A stretch of DNA of 8,273 bases from an uncultured Actinomycetes bacterium (GTDB lineage: Bacteria > Actinomycetota > Actinomycetes > S36-B12 > UBA5976). Location: NCBI GenBank assembly GCA_903951185.1, contig CAJBBC010000137.1, forward strand, positions 1 to 8,273. Direction: 5' to 3'. Positions 1 to 7,100 of the stretch are shown in pieces. The notes beneath the pieces are model-generated. The model did not search any database. It worked only from the letters and a program-made list of their open reading frames with translations, and was not told where the DNA came from. How positions within the stretch are numbered: the first letter of the stretch is position 1; each line of letters begins with the position of its first letter. Both the position numbers and the translations under genes were made by a program.

Positions 1-678
1 CAATTACATGAAGCATTAGCAGAAGCCAACCTTTCCGACTTAGCTGTAGCTCACGATTCCAGTGCCCGACTTGGTCATTCGGGAGTTGCAATTTTGAGTA
101 CTTTGCCATTAAAAAATATAAAAACGGGAATCGGACCAAAAGAATTCGCCGACACTGGTCGCTATGTGCAAGCAAAAGTACAGACGAAAAAAGGCGACTT
201 AACAATCGCTTCAGTTTATGTACACGCCGGTGATGTTGAAAAACCTGTGCAACAAGAAAAATATAAATTTCTTGATGCGATGACAAAAAAATTAAAGTCT
301 GCACAAACCAATAAAGAACTTTATTTAGTCTGCGGTGACCTAAACGTCGCACATCGTGAAGCAGATTTGAAAAACTGGAAAGGCAATATCGGGAAAGCCG
401 GTTTTCTAGAAGAAGAACGGGCTTATTTTGATCACTGGTTCGAAAAAGTTGGCGTAGTTGATCTAGGTCGCAAAATTGCTGGCGATATCCCAGGTCCTTA
501 CACCTGGTGGTCATGGCGTGGCAAAGCTTTCGATACTGACACAGGTTGGCGGATTGATTACCATTTGGGCACGTCTGAATTGGCAAAATATTGCCAAGAT
601 GTTTCGGTAACTCGGGCTAAAACCTACGCCCAGCGATGGAGCGATCACGCTCCAGTTACGGCTAAATTCAAGATTTAG
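1..678 (+). CDS. xthA: Exodeoxyribonuclease III (AP endonuclease family), 5' end outside window
   Basis: Enzyme of base excision repair: it cuts at abasic sites, removes blocked 3' ends and degrades duplex DNA 3' to 5'. The frame is open from base 1 and encodes 225 residues. GHSGVAIL (residues about 25-32) is the usual ExoIII segment and lies upstream of the first possible TTG start, so the gene enters from outside the window. Visible family motifs are YVHAGD, then GDLNVAH (from residue 112, the catalytic Asp/Asn pair), WRIDY (about 183-187) and the C-terminal SDHAPV (about 214-219) with the catalytic Asp-His. Compared with roughly 260-270 residues in the family, about 40 N-terminal residues are missing, including the catalytic Asn and metal-binding Glu of the first strands. 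It is followed after 23 bases by the CNNM-family gene on the same strand. Identification is secure; it belongs to the EEP nuclease superfamily, and ExoIII is the best fit within it. Confidence 0.93.
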   Translation, partial: QLHEALAEANLSDLAVAHDSSARLGHSGVAILSTLPLKNIKTGIGPKEFADTGRYVQAKVQTKKGDLTIASVYVHAGDVEKPVQQEKYKFLDAMTKKLKSAQTNKELYLVCGDLNVAHREADLKNWKGNIGKAGFLEEERAYFDHWFEKVGVVDLGRKIAGDIPGPYTWWSWRGKAFDTDTGWRIDYHLGTSELAKYCQDVSVTRAKTYAQRWSDHAPVTAKFKI

Positions 679-701
679 TTTATTAAGTACACTAAAGAGC
701 A

Positions 702-1994
702 ATGAATATTTTCTGGCAAACCATGGCGATGGTGCTGATCTTCACTATCATTGGTGGAATTTTTGCCGCTGCTGAAACAGCTTTGATTTCGCTGCGCGAA
801 AGTCAAGTAAAAAAACTTAGCGCAAGTAAAGGTAGACGCGGTAAGCGTCTTGAAAAATTAATGGAAGACCCAAACCGTTTTCTTGGGGCAGTTCAAGTTG
901 GGGTAACTCTTGCTGGATTTTTGTCGGCAGGTTATGGTGCCTCGCGTTTAGTACCTATTTTTGCACCGACTTTTGAAAATTTTGGTTTGACTAATTCTGT
1001 TGCTGAGACAATTGCACTTGTAGCCGGCACTTTATTAATCGCTTATTTATCGCTAGTGGTTGGTGAGTTAACGCCAAAACGCTTGGCCCTACAACATGCT
1101 GAACGCTATGCATTATTTTTGACTGGCCTAGTTGATGTTATGGCTCGAATAACTGCACCTTTTATTTGGTTCTTATCTAAATCAAGTGATGCCCTACTTC
1201 GTATTCTTGGTGGCGACCCAACTGCCGGTAAAGAGCAAATTTCCGGTGAAGAACTTCGCGGCATGGTTGCTGCACACGAAGATTTAACAGATGCCGAACG
1301 CGAATTAATTGATGATGTATTTAGCGCTGGCGATCGCGAAATACGCGAAATTATGATTCCGCGAACTGAAGTTGCATTTCTAGATGCTGACTTACCAGTC
1401 TTTAAAGCGGTGAAAATTGTTGCTGACAAACCCCATTCTCGTTACCCAGTTTCTGATGAATCTCAGGACGATGTGGTGGGCTTTGTGCACGTTCGAGATT
1501 TGCTTGATCCAGAATTACAAGGTCGTTCAATTCGAATTGGTGACTTAGCGCGCGAAGTATTACGTTTGCCAGGTTCCAAGCAAGTTATTCCTACGTTGAC
1601 TCAAATGCGCGCAGCCAGTGCGCATTTAGCCATAGTTGTTGATGAGTACGGTGGCACTGCTGGAATTATCACAATGGAAGACCTAGTTGAAGAGTTAATT
1701 GGTGATATCCGCGATGAATACGACACTGATGCAAGTGAAGGTGTAATTACGCCGGGAACTGATCTCATGGTTGACGGACTACTTAACTTGGATGATTTTG
1801 CCGAGCAAACACTTATCGAATTACCGGAAGGACCTTATGAAACAGTAGCTGGCTTAATTGCTGCTGAGCTAGGTCGAATCCCAATGATTAACGATGAGGT
1901 AAATGTACCTGGATGTCGATTAACTGTAGTTGAAATGGATGGCCGCCGAGTTTCTCGAATCCATGTTGTTCGGCAAGTAATTTCTGGCTCGTGA
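702..1994 (+). CDS. CNNM/CorC (TlyC, 'hemolysin-like') membrane protein with CBS pair
   Basis: 430-residue membrane protein of the CNNM/CorC family (UPF0053). Members are linked to magnesium or cobalt efflux; the name hemolysin is historical. Order of parts: a DUF21/CNNM membrane domain (about 1-190) with hydrophobic segments near 5-27, 62-85, 102-122 and 135-160, containing AAAETAL (22-28) and GELTPKR (121-127). A CBS pair follows (about 215-340), beginning at IMIPRTEV and ending in VVDEYGGTAGIITMEDLVEE, the typical nucleotide-binding end. Last is a CorC_HlyC domain (about 350-425). Length is normal and no domain is missing. The ATG at 702 is the natural start, since the hydrophobic segment begins at once; only a weak AAAGAG lies just upstream. 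It sits between xthA and trpS with gaps of 23 and 12 bases, suggesting co-transcription. The transported ion cannot be read from the sequence. Confidence 0.9.
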   Translation: MNIFWQTMAMVLIFTIIGGIFAAAETALISLRESQVKKLSASKGRRGKRLEKLMEDPNRFLGAVQVGVTLAGFLSAGYGASRLVPIFAPTFENFGLTNSVAETIALVAGTLLIAYLSLVVGELTPKRLALQHAERYALFLTGLVDVMARITAPFIWFLSKSSDALLRILGGDPTAGKEQISGEELRGMVAAHEDLTDAERELIDDVFSAGDREIREIMIPRTEVAFLDADLPVFKAVKIVADKPHSRYPVSDESQDDVVGFVHVRDLLDPELQGRSIRIGDLAREVLRLPGSKQVIPTLTQMRAASAHLAIVVDEYGGTAGIITMEDLVEELIGDIRDEYDTDASEGVITPGTDLMVDGLLNLDDFAEQTLIELPEGPYETVAGLIAAELGRIPMINDEVNVPGCRLTVVEMDGRRVSRIHVVRQVISGS

Positions 1995-2006
1995 CAGAAT
2001 AGTTAA

Positions 2007-2999
2007 ATGAGCAAACCACGCGTACTTTCGGGTATTCAACCTACATCCGATAGTTTTCACATTGGCAACCATCTTGGTGCACTCAAAAACTGGGTAGCAA
2101 TGCAAGACACACATGACTGCGTCTACTTCATTGCTGACATGCATGCCATAACTGTCGAGCAAGATCCAAAGCTTTTGCGTGATCGAACTCTGAATTCTTA
2201 TGCACAATTACTAGCACTTGGGATCGACTCTAAGAAATCAATTTTGTTAGTGCAGAGCCAAGTGCCACAACATGCTCAACTTATGTGGATTATGTCTTGC
2301 TTAACTGGAATTGGTGAAGCGAATCGGATGACCCAATTCAAAGATAAAGCTGCTAAAGGCGGGACTTCTTCAGCCAGTGTTGGGTTGTTAACTTATCCAA
2401 TCTTGCAGGCTGCTGATATTTTGCTGTATCAAGCTAATGCAGTGCCAGTGGGTGAAGACCAACGCCAGCACCTGGAATTAACGCGTGACCTGGCAATTCG
2501 CTTCAATGGAAGATTTGGCGATGTCTTTACTGTTCCACAAGCTTTTATTGTTAAAGAGACTGCAAAAATTATGGATTTACAAGATCCAACTTCAAAAATG
2601 AGCAAATCGGCTCCGAGTGGTTGCGTGAACTTACTTGATCCACTTAAAACTACTGAGAAAAAATTTAAATCTGCAGTTACCGATTCCGAAACAAAGATTA
2701 GATTTGATCAAACTAAGAAACCTGGCGTATCAAATTTACTGACCATAAACAGTGCATATTCAGGCCAAAGTGTTGAGCAATTGGTCAAAGCTTTCGAAGG
2801 TCGGATGTACGGAGATCTTAAGAAAGAGACTGCCGAAGTTGTCCTTTCATTTATTGAGCCGTATCAAAATCGAGTAGCAGAATTACTTACTGACAAGAGT
2901 GAACTTGAAACATTGATGCATAATGGCGCTGATCGTGCCATCGAAATTGCGCAGGAAACTATCAATGCTGTCTACGCCAAGATCGGCTTTGCTCTGTGA
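2007..2999 (+). CDS. trpS: Tryptophanyl-tRNA synthetase
   Basis: Class I aminoacyl-tRNA synthetase that charges tRNA-Trp with tryptophan in the cytoplasm; an essential gene unless a second copy exists. At 330 residues it has the usual bacterial length. The N-terminal SGIQPTSDSFHIGNHLGAL carries the HIGH-like signature (HIGN, 18-21). The tryptophan/ATP region has AADILLYQA (135-143) and PVGEDQRQH (147-155). The KMSKS loop is exact at 197-201. The start at ATG 2007 places SGIQPT at residues 8-13, as usual for the family. No Shine-Dalgarno sequence is visible in the 12-base gap after the CNNM gene, so translation may rely on upstream coupling. No trp attenuator or T-box is visible in the short gap. 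The stop overlaps the start of the following HAD gene in GTGA. Confidence 0.97.
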   Translation: MSKPRVLSGIQPTSDSFHIGNHLGALKNWVAMQDTHDCVYFIADMHAITVEQDPKLLRDRTLNSYAQLLALGIDSKKSILLVQSQVPQHAQLMWIMSCLTGIGEANRMTQFKDKAAKGGTSSASVGLLTYPILQAADILLYQANAVPVGEDQRQHLELTRDLAIRFNGRFGDVFTVPQAFIVKETAKIMDLQDPTSKMSKSAPSGCVNLLDPLKTTEKKFKSAVTDSETKIRFDQTKKPGVSNLLTINSAYSGQSVEQLVKAFEGRMYGDLKKETAEVVLSFIEPYQNRVAELLTDKSELETLMHNGADRAIEIAQETINAVYAKIGFAL

Positions 3000-3649
3000 G
3001 CTGGGATGTAGTTCTTTTTGATTTAGACGGAACACTCACTGATTCTGGCCTCGGCGTTGGAAATGCAGTACTTTATGCAATTCGTGAAATGGGCTTCGAA
3101 GAACCAAATGAAGTGCAGCTACGAAAGTATTTAGGCCCTCCACTTTGGACTTCCTTTCGCGACTATGCCGGAATGAGTGAAGCACAAACTAAAACAGCTG
3201 TTGATCTCTACCGAAAGTACTACAACGAAACGGGTGCTTATGAAAATAGTGTTTATCCAGGGATCCCAGAGTTATTAACTGAATTAAACAAGCAAAATAA
3301 ACGTCTTGCAGTTGCAACTTCAAAAGTAGATTATGCCGCGGTCAATATCCTTAGACACTTCAACTTAGATCACCATTTTGAAGTTATTGCTGGCGGAGAC
3401 GAGCATGGAGTAATCCGTGGCACTAAGGCTTTAGTAATCGAACACGCGATAAATGAGTTAAGTATGTGTGATGGTACTTCGATAGTGATGATCGGAGATC
3501 GTGAGCATGATATTCATGGCGCTACTGAACATCAATTGCCAGCGATCGGAGTCAGCTGGGGCTATGCCGAAGATGGCGAATTAGCGCATGCTGGAGCAAT
3601 TGAAGTTGTTGACACAGTGGATCAGCTAGCAGACTTGCTACTTAATTAA
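2996..3649 (+). CDS. HAD-superfamily phosphatase (phosphoglycolate phosphatase / 5'-nucleotidase type)
   Basis: 217-residue soluble hydrolase of HAD subfamily IA. Motif I is FDLDGTLTDS, with nucleophile D9 and acid/base D11. An alpha-helical cap (about 16-85) follows. Motif II is VATSK (T108, S109), motif III is K144 and motif IV is GDREHD (167-172, with D168 and D172 for magnesium). All catalytic residues are present. The fold and GDREHDIHGA motif suit phosphoglycolate phosphatase (Gph) or the 5'-nucleotidase branch; sequence alone does not settle the substrate. The GTG start overlaps the trpS stop by four bases (GTGA), and DVVLFDLDGT follows directly, so this start is well supported and implies translational coupling. 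In Escherichia coli gph and trpS are also adjacent, in the opposite order. The gene ends immediately beside the convergent sdhB stop. Confidence 0.88.
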   Translation: MSWDVVLFDLDGTLTDSGLGVGNAVLYAIREMGFEEPNEVQLRKYLGPPLWTSFRDYAGMSEAQTKTAVDLYRKYYNETGAYENSVYPGIPELLTELNKQNKRLAVATSKVDYAAVNILRHFNLDHHFEVIAGGDEHGVIRGTKALVIEHAINELSMCDGTSIVMIGDREHDIHGATEHQLPAIGVSWGYAEDGELAHAGAIEVVDTVDQLADLLLN

Positions 3650-3653
3650 TTAA
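3642..3653. repeat. 12-base perfect palindrome holding both convergent stop codons
   Basis: TTAATTAATTAA reads the same on both strands. It contains the TAA stop of the plus-strand HAD gene (3647-3649) and the TAA stop of minus-strand sdhB (3652-3650). There is no intergenic base between the two genes. It is followed on the plus strand by TTTTT at 3655-3659, but all stem pairs would be A-T, so it is not a convincing intrinsic terminator. Confidence 0.8.
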
Positions 3654-4462
3654 ATTTTTCCGCGAATCAAAGCTTGCTTAACTTCAGCAATTGCATGGGT
3701 GATTTGAATACCTCGTGGGCAAGCTTCAGTGCAGTTAAAAGTTGTTCGGCAGCGCCAAACGCCTTCTTTACTATTCAGAATTTCTAGACGCTCTTCTGCT
3801 GCCGCATCGCGGCTGTCGAAAATAAAGCGATGTGCGCCAACTATTGCGGCTGGACCAAAGTACTGCTGATCAGTCCAGAAAACCGGGCAACTACTTGTAC
3901 AAGCAGCACAAAGAATACATTTCGTACTTTCATCAAATCGAGCACGTTCTTCTTGGCTCTGAATTCGTTCACGATCTGGTTCATGGCCTGTTGGTACAAG
4001 GAAAGGCATAACTTCACGGTAAGCCGCAAAGAACGGTTCCATATCAACAATCAAATCTTTTTCAAGTGGCAGACCTTTTATTGCTTCAACTGTGATTGGC
4101 TTCTTAGCGTCAAGATCTTTAATTAAAGTTTTACAGGCAAGTCGATTACGCCCGTTAATGCGCATTGCATCTGAACCACAAATACCATGTGCGCAAGATC
4201 TACGGAAACTTAGAGTTCCATCTTGATCCCATTTAATTTTATGGAGCGCATCTAAAATTCGATCAGTTGAAAAAACTTCAACCTGGAAATCTTGCCAAAA
4301 TGGCTCAGAATCAACTTCTGGATCGAATCTACGAACGCTAACTGTTACTTCAAAAGCTTTCGGAATATCGACATTTTCAGAATTAATGTCGTTTATTACT
4401 CCAGAATCAACTGCGTTCATAGTTCCGATGATGTCCTTTGCTAAATCTGCTAAATCAGTCAT
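3650..4462 (-). CDS. sdhB: Succinate dehydrogenase iron-sulfur subunit
   Basis: Electron-transfer subunit of complex II that carries electrons from the SdhA flavin to the quinone site. At 270 residues it has a plant-type [2Fe-2S] domain: C90, C95, then D98 in the third position (as in E. coli SdhB) and C110. The C-terminal domain has CILCAACTSSCPVF (C182, C185, C188, C192) and CRTTFNCTEACP (C238, C244, C248). By comparison with E. coli, C182/C185/C188/C248 hold [4Fe-4S] and C192/C238/C244 hold [3Fe-4S]. About 36 residues precede the core (FEVTVSVRRF); an N-terminal extension is common in actinobacteria, and ATG at 4462 overlaps the sdhA stop by one base (TAATG), supporting this start. GGAG lies 11 bases upstream, a long spacing, so reinitiation after sdhA is likely. 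It is last in the operon. Confidence 0.97.
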   Translation of the reverse strand: MTDLADLAKDIIGTMNAVDSGVINDINSENVDIPKAFEVTVSVRRFDPEVDSEPFWQDFQVEVFSTDRILDALHKIKWDQDGTLSFRRSCAHGICGSDAMRINGRNRLACKTLIKDLDAKKPITVEAIKGLPLEKDLIVDMEPFFAAYREVMPFLVPTGHEPDRERIQSQEERARFDESTKCILCAACTSSCPVFWTDQQYFGPAAIVGAHRFIFDSRDAAAEERLEILNSKEGVWRCRTTFNCTEACPRGIQITHAIAEVKQALIRGKI

Positions 4463-6207
4463 TAGTACTTACGCTCCATTGGTTCATAGCGAGTCATTAC
4501 TACTGGCTTATAGTCAAGGCGCACCCCAACTTTTTCGTCTGCATAAGCCATAGTGTGTTTCATAAACTGCTTGTCATCACGAGTTTGGTAATCTTCGCGA
4601 GCGTGACCACCACGAGTTTCAGTTCGAGCTAAGGCACTAACTACCAAGACTTCCGCAAGTTCAAGTAAGAAACCAAGTTCAATAGCCTCTAGTAAGTCAG
4701 TGTTATAGCGCTTACCTTTGTCGTGGATACTGACGTTTTTGTAGCGCTCTTTTAGAGCCCGAACATCAGATAATGCTTGGTTTAAAGTTTCATCATTTCG
4801 ATAAACCTGGGCATTCATATCCATAGTTTCCTGAAGTTCTTTGCGAATTGGAGCAACGCGTTCTGAGCCGTCGCTATCCTTCATTCGATTAACCATGTCT
4901 TCCACCGCAGTGGCTGGCATTTCAGGCAACGCAACAAATTCAGTACTGGTGGCATATTTAGCTGCAGCTATTCCGGCTCGTCGTCCAAATACGTTGATAT
5001 CAAGTAGTGAATTAGTACCTAGTCGATTCGCACCGTGAACTGAAACACAAGCAACTTCTCCAGCAGCAAATAAGCCAGGGACAATGTCAGTGTTATTACG
5101 AAGTACTTCAGTCTCTACATTTGTTGGTACGCCACCCATTGCGTAATGCGCTGTTGGGAATACAGGAACACGTTCGGTAATTGGATCTACACCCAAGTAA
5201 GTACGAGAGAATTCTGTAATGTCCGGTAACTTAGCTTCAATTTGCTCGGCAGGTAAATGAGTTAAATCAAGGTACACATAATCTTTATGTGGACCTGCAC
5301 CGCGACCTTCACGCACTTCTTGAACCATTGCGCGCGCAACCATATCTCGAGGGGCTAAGTCCTTAATAGTCGGTGCATAGCGTTCCATAAATCTTTCACC
5401 AGAGGCATTTCGCAAAATACCACCTTCACCGCGAGCGCCTTCAGTTAATAGCACACCAAGTCCAGCTAAACCTGTTGGATGGAATTGATAAAACTCCATA
5501 TCCTCAAGTGGTAAACCTTTGCGCCAAACAATACCCATTCCATCGCCAGTAAGGGTGTGCGCATTTGAAGTAGTTTTGAATACTTTTCCGAAGCCACCTG
5601 TGGCTAAAACCACACTCTTAGCCTGGAAAAGATGTATTTCGCCAGTTGCTAATTCATAAGCAACTACGCCAGAAGTAACTGGATTTCCATTTTCATCATC
5701 GGTAAGCAGTAGATCTAGTACATAAAATTCGTTGAAAAATTCAACGTCATTCTTAATGCAGTTTTGGTACAAAGTTTGCAAAATCATGTGACCAGTCCGG
5801 TCTGCCGCAAAACATGAACGACGCACAGCAGCCTCACCATGATTACGGGTATGTCCACCAAATCGACGCTGGTCTATTTTTCCTTCTGGGGTTCGGTTGA
5901 AAGGCAGACCCATTTTTTCCAGATCAATAACGGCATCGATTGCTTCTTTACACATAATTTCAGCAGCATCTTGGTCGACTAAATAATCGCCACCCTTAAT
6001 TGTGTCGAATGTGTGCCATTCCCAGTTATCTTCTTCGACATTTGCTAAAGCTGCACACATACCACCTTGGGCGGCACCCGTGTGAGAGCGAGTTGGATAA
6101 AGCTTTGTCAGCACCGCAGTCTTAGTGCGAGTACTGGATTCAAGGGCAGCGCGCATGCCGGCACCACCAGCGCCAACAATTACAACGTCGTACTTATGCG
6201 TTTGCAT
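4462..6207 (-). CDS. sdhA: Succinate dehydrogenase flavoprotein subunit
   Basis: Catalytic subunit of complex II that oxidises succinate to fumarate using covalent FAD. At 581 residues it is of normal length. The N-terminus has the dinucleotide-binding motif VGAGGAG (11-17). SHTGAAQGG places H42 where FAD is attached in E. coli SdhA (H45). Active-site residues are in order: HPTG (H243), TEGARGEGG (255-263), PRDMVAR (R287, the proton-transfer arginine), H354 in PTAHYAMGG, and GANRLGTNSLLD (R395). The C-terminal helical region ends with the family segment ARTETRGGHAREDY. ATG at 6207 follows a good AGGGAG ribosome site. It lies 15 bases after sdhD and overlaps sdhB by one base. Fumarate reductase is the main alternative, but two haem-binding anchors and the C-D-A-B order favour the dehydrogenase direction. 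Confidence 0.98.
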   Translation of the reverse strand: MQTHKYDVVIVGAGGAGMRAALESSTRTKTAVLTKLYPTRSHTGAAQGGMCAALANVEEDNWEWHTFDTIKGGDYLVDQDAAEIMCKEAIDAVIDLEKMGLPFNRTPEGKIDQRRFGGHTRNHGEAAVRRSCFAADRTGHMILQTLYQNCIKNDVEFFNEFYVLDLLLTDDENGNPVTSGVVAYELATGEIHLFQAKSVVLATGGFGKVFKTTSNAHTLTGDGMGIVWRKGLPLEDMEFYQFHPTGLAGLGVLLTEGARGEGGILRNASGERFMERYAPTIKDLAPRDMVARAMVQEVREGRGAGPHKDYVYLDLTHLPAEQIEAKLPDITEFSRTYLGVDPITERVPVFPTAHYAMGGVPTNVETEVLRNNTDIVPGLFAAGEVACVSVHGANRLGTNSLLDINVFGRRAGIAAAKYATSTEFVALPEMPATAVEDMVNRMKDSDGSERVAPIRKELQETMDMNAQVYRNDETLNQALSDVRALKERYKNVSIHDKGKRYNTDLLEAIELGFLLELAEVLVVSALARTETRGGHAREDYQTRDDKQFMKHTMAYADEKVGVRLDYKPVVMTRYEPMERKY

Positions 6208-6211
6208 TTAG

Positions 6212-6217
6212 CTCCCT
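6212..6217 (-). promoter_or_regulatory. Ribosome binding site of sdhA
   Basis: On the minus strand AGGGAG is followed by CTAA and the ATG at 6207. It is the most purine-rich Shine-Dalgarno sequence seen in the operon and fixes the sdhA start. Confidence 0.7.
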
Positions 6218-6222
6218 GGCCC

Positions 6223-6630
6223 TTATCCGATATTCGGATCGAAAGTGAAAATAACTAATGTGCCTAATAACAGGATGAAAACTACTGATATGTACAAAAG
6301 TGACTTCAAAATAACTCGAGTGTTATCACGTTCTGCATAGTCATTGATAATTGTGCGTAAACCGTTGCCACCATGAATCATGGCTAACCAAAGTTGTAAA
6401 AGATCCCAAACTTGCCAAAATGGACTTGACCAACGACCGGCCACAAATGCAAAGTTGATTCGTTGCACACCACCATCAAGAATATTCATAATAAAAAGGT
6501 GTCCCAGTACTAAGAAAACTAAAACAACACCTGAAATTCTCATAAAAAGCCATGAGTACAATTCGTAATTAGTTCTACCACTTCGTGCGGAGCGTGGCGC
6601 AAGCAATTTATTAGGAGTTCTGTTTGACAT
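6223..6630 (-). CDS. sdhD: Succinate dehydrogenase membrane anchor subunit (SdhD)
   Basis: Second membrane anchor of complex II, 135 residues. A basic, cytoplasmic N-terminus (1-25) precedes three predicted membrane helices at about 28-51, 71-93 and 107-128. H86 and the pair D97-Y98 are spaced exactly as H71 and D82-Y83 in E. coli SdhD, the haem ligand and quinone-site residues, so a haem b and a quinone site are expected. FVAGRWSSPFWQVWDLL, NDYAERDNTR and the C-terminal GTLVIFTFDPNIG match actinobacterial SdhD closely. The N-terminal tail is shorter than I recall for streptomycetes. ATG at 6630 has GGAG seven bases upstream, inside the end of sdhC, and starts two bases after the sdhC stop. 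Identification is firm; which anchor is called C or D varies by database. Confidence 0.94.
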   Translation of the reverse strand: MSNRTPNKLLAPRSARSGRTNYELYSWLFMRISGVVLVFLVLGHLFIMNILDGGVQRINFAFVAGRWSSPFWQVWDLLQLWLAMIHGGNGLRTIINDYAERDNTRVILKSLLYISVVFILLLGTLVIFTFDPNIG

Positions 6631-6632
6631 CT

Positions 6633-7019
6633 CTATACTCCAAACATTGCTTCAATAGTGTGTTTGGTCATGTAGTAAGTACCTGGAATCATCACAAGTA
6701 ACCAAATAAACATAATTACCCAAAGCATTTGGCGATGGTATTTTGTGCCTTTACCCCAAAAATCAACCAGAATTAAACGGATACCGTTTAATGCGTGAAA
6801 TAGTACAGCGCCAACAAGTCCAACTTCTAACAAATTAACTAGTGGAGTTTTGTAAGTTGCGATAACGCGATCGTAAGCATCAGGTGAAACTCGAACTAAA
6901 GCAGTATCCAGAACATGTACGAATAAAAAGAAGAACACTGCAACACCAGTTATTCGGTGAGCTACCCAAGACCACATGCCCTCACGGCCGCGGTAGAGAG
7001 TTCCATTTGATGACGCCAC
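6633..7019 (-). CDS. sdhC: Succinate dehydrogenase cytochrome b subunit (SdhC)
   Basis: First membrane anchor of complex II, 128 residues, and first gene of the operon. The N-terminus has GTLYRGREGMWSWVAHRITG, highly characteristic of actinobacterial SdhC, with the conserved HR (21-22) at the start of helix 1. Predicted helices are at about 21-42, 62-84 and 96-117. H75 in LFHALNGIRLI matches the haem ligand H84 of E. coli SdhC (FH...GIR). The start is GTG at 7019, not ATG: AAAGG lies seven bases upstream, and the conserved GTLYRGREG segment lies before the first internal ATG (residue 15), so a start there would remove family residues. The gene opens into the divergent control region shared with the mutase gene. 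Confidence 0.95.
   Translation of the reverse strand: MASSNGTLYRGREGMWSWVAHRITGVAVFFFLFVHVLDTALVRVSPDAYDRVIATYKTPLVNLLEVGLVGAVLFHALNGIRLILVDFWGKGTKYHRQMLWVIMFIWLLVMIPGTYYMTKHTIEAMFGV
6638..6641 (-). promoter_or_regulatory. Ribosome binding site of sdhD
   Basis: GGAG on the minus strand, inside the last codons of sdhC and seven bases before the sdhD ATG at 6630. It supports this start and tight coupling of the two anchor genes. Confidence 0.6.
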
Positions 7020-7026
7020 GAAGTGA

Positions 7027-7031
7027 CCTTT
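7027..7031 (-). promoter_or_regulatory. Ribosome binding site of sdhC (supports GTG start)
   Basis: AAAGG on the minus strand, seven bases before the GTG at 7019. It selects GTG over the internal ATG and marks the start of the sdh operon reading frames. Confidence 0.65.
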
Positions 7032-7040
7032 CGGTAAAAC

Positions 7041-7053
7041 TGTTGGATTACCT
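7041..7053 (+). repeat. Imperfect direct repeat, copy 1 (TGTTGGATTACCT)
   Basis: TGTTGGATTACCT matches the element at 7101-7112 except for one extra T, with starts exactly 60 bases apart. This copy lies in the untranslated leader or near the start point of the sdh operon, between the candidate -10 and the ribosome site. It could be a repressor or dual-regulator site, but two copies are little evidence. Confidence 0.45.
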
Positions 7054-7055
7054 AA

Positions 7056-7061
7056 AGATTA
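7056..7061 (-). promoter_or_regulatory. Candidate -10 box of the sdh operon
   Basis: TAATCT on the minus strand fits the TANNNT pattern of actinobacterial housekeeping promoters. Transcription would begin near 7049, giving a leader of about 30 bases that includes the AAAGG ribosome site. No TTGACA-like -35 box is found at the usual distance (AGCCAA at 7084-7079), which would fit an activator-dependent promoter. A single short match; low certainty. Confidence 0.35.
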
Positions 7062-7100
7062 GTGCCGATAGGGGGTAGTTGGCTCGGCCAGATGCCTATT

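Noticed and set aside
94..678. xthA starting at the TTG at 94 as a short complete gene
   Set aside because: The same frame is open to base 1, and the family segment GHSGVAIL runs across this TTG, so it is an internal codon of a gene cut by the window edge.
1106..1429. Minus-strand open frame inside the CNNM gene
   Set aside because: It lies antisense to a conserved membrane/CBS protein and has no recognisable motif. The similar antisense frames at 511-702 and 1920-2207 are rejected for the same reason.
3627..3659. Intrinsic terminator at the end of the HAD gene
   Set aside because: The TAGCA/TGCTA stem is only five pairs and lies 14 bases before the T run, and the nearer palindrome is all A-T. 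Neither has the GC-rich stem plus adjacent T tract expected.
3830..4126. Plus-strand open frame opposite sdhB
   Set aside because: It is antisense to the iron-sulfur cysteine region. The apparent Cys and Trp content is a by-product of the opposite strand; no ribosome site or family match is visible.
4438..5038. Plus-strand open frames at 4438-4632 and 4841-5038
   Set aside because: They are shadows of sdhA and the start of sdhB, which have complete family motifs in the other direction. The hydrophobic look of the first is due to AT-rich antisense codons.
4462..6207. Fumarate reductase flavoprotein rather than succinate dehydrogenase
   Set aside because: The operon order, both haem-ligand histidines in the anchors and close likeness of SdhC and SdhD to actinobacterial dehydrogenases favour SDH. 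The two enzymes share the same active-site residues, so direction is inferred from context.
6884..7078. Plus-strand open frame crossing the sdhC start into the control region
   Set aside because: Most of it is antisense to sdhC, and the part in the control region shows no family features or ribosome site.
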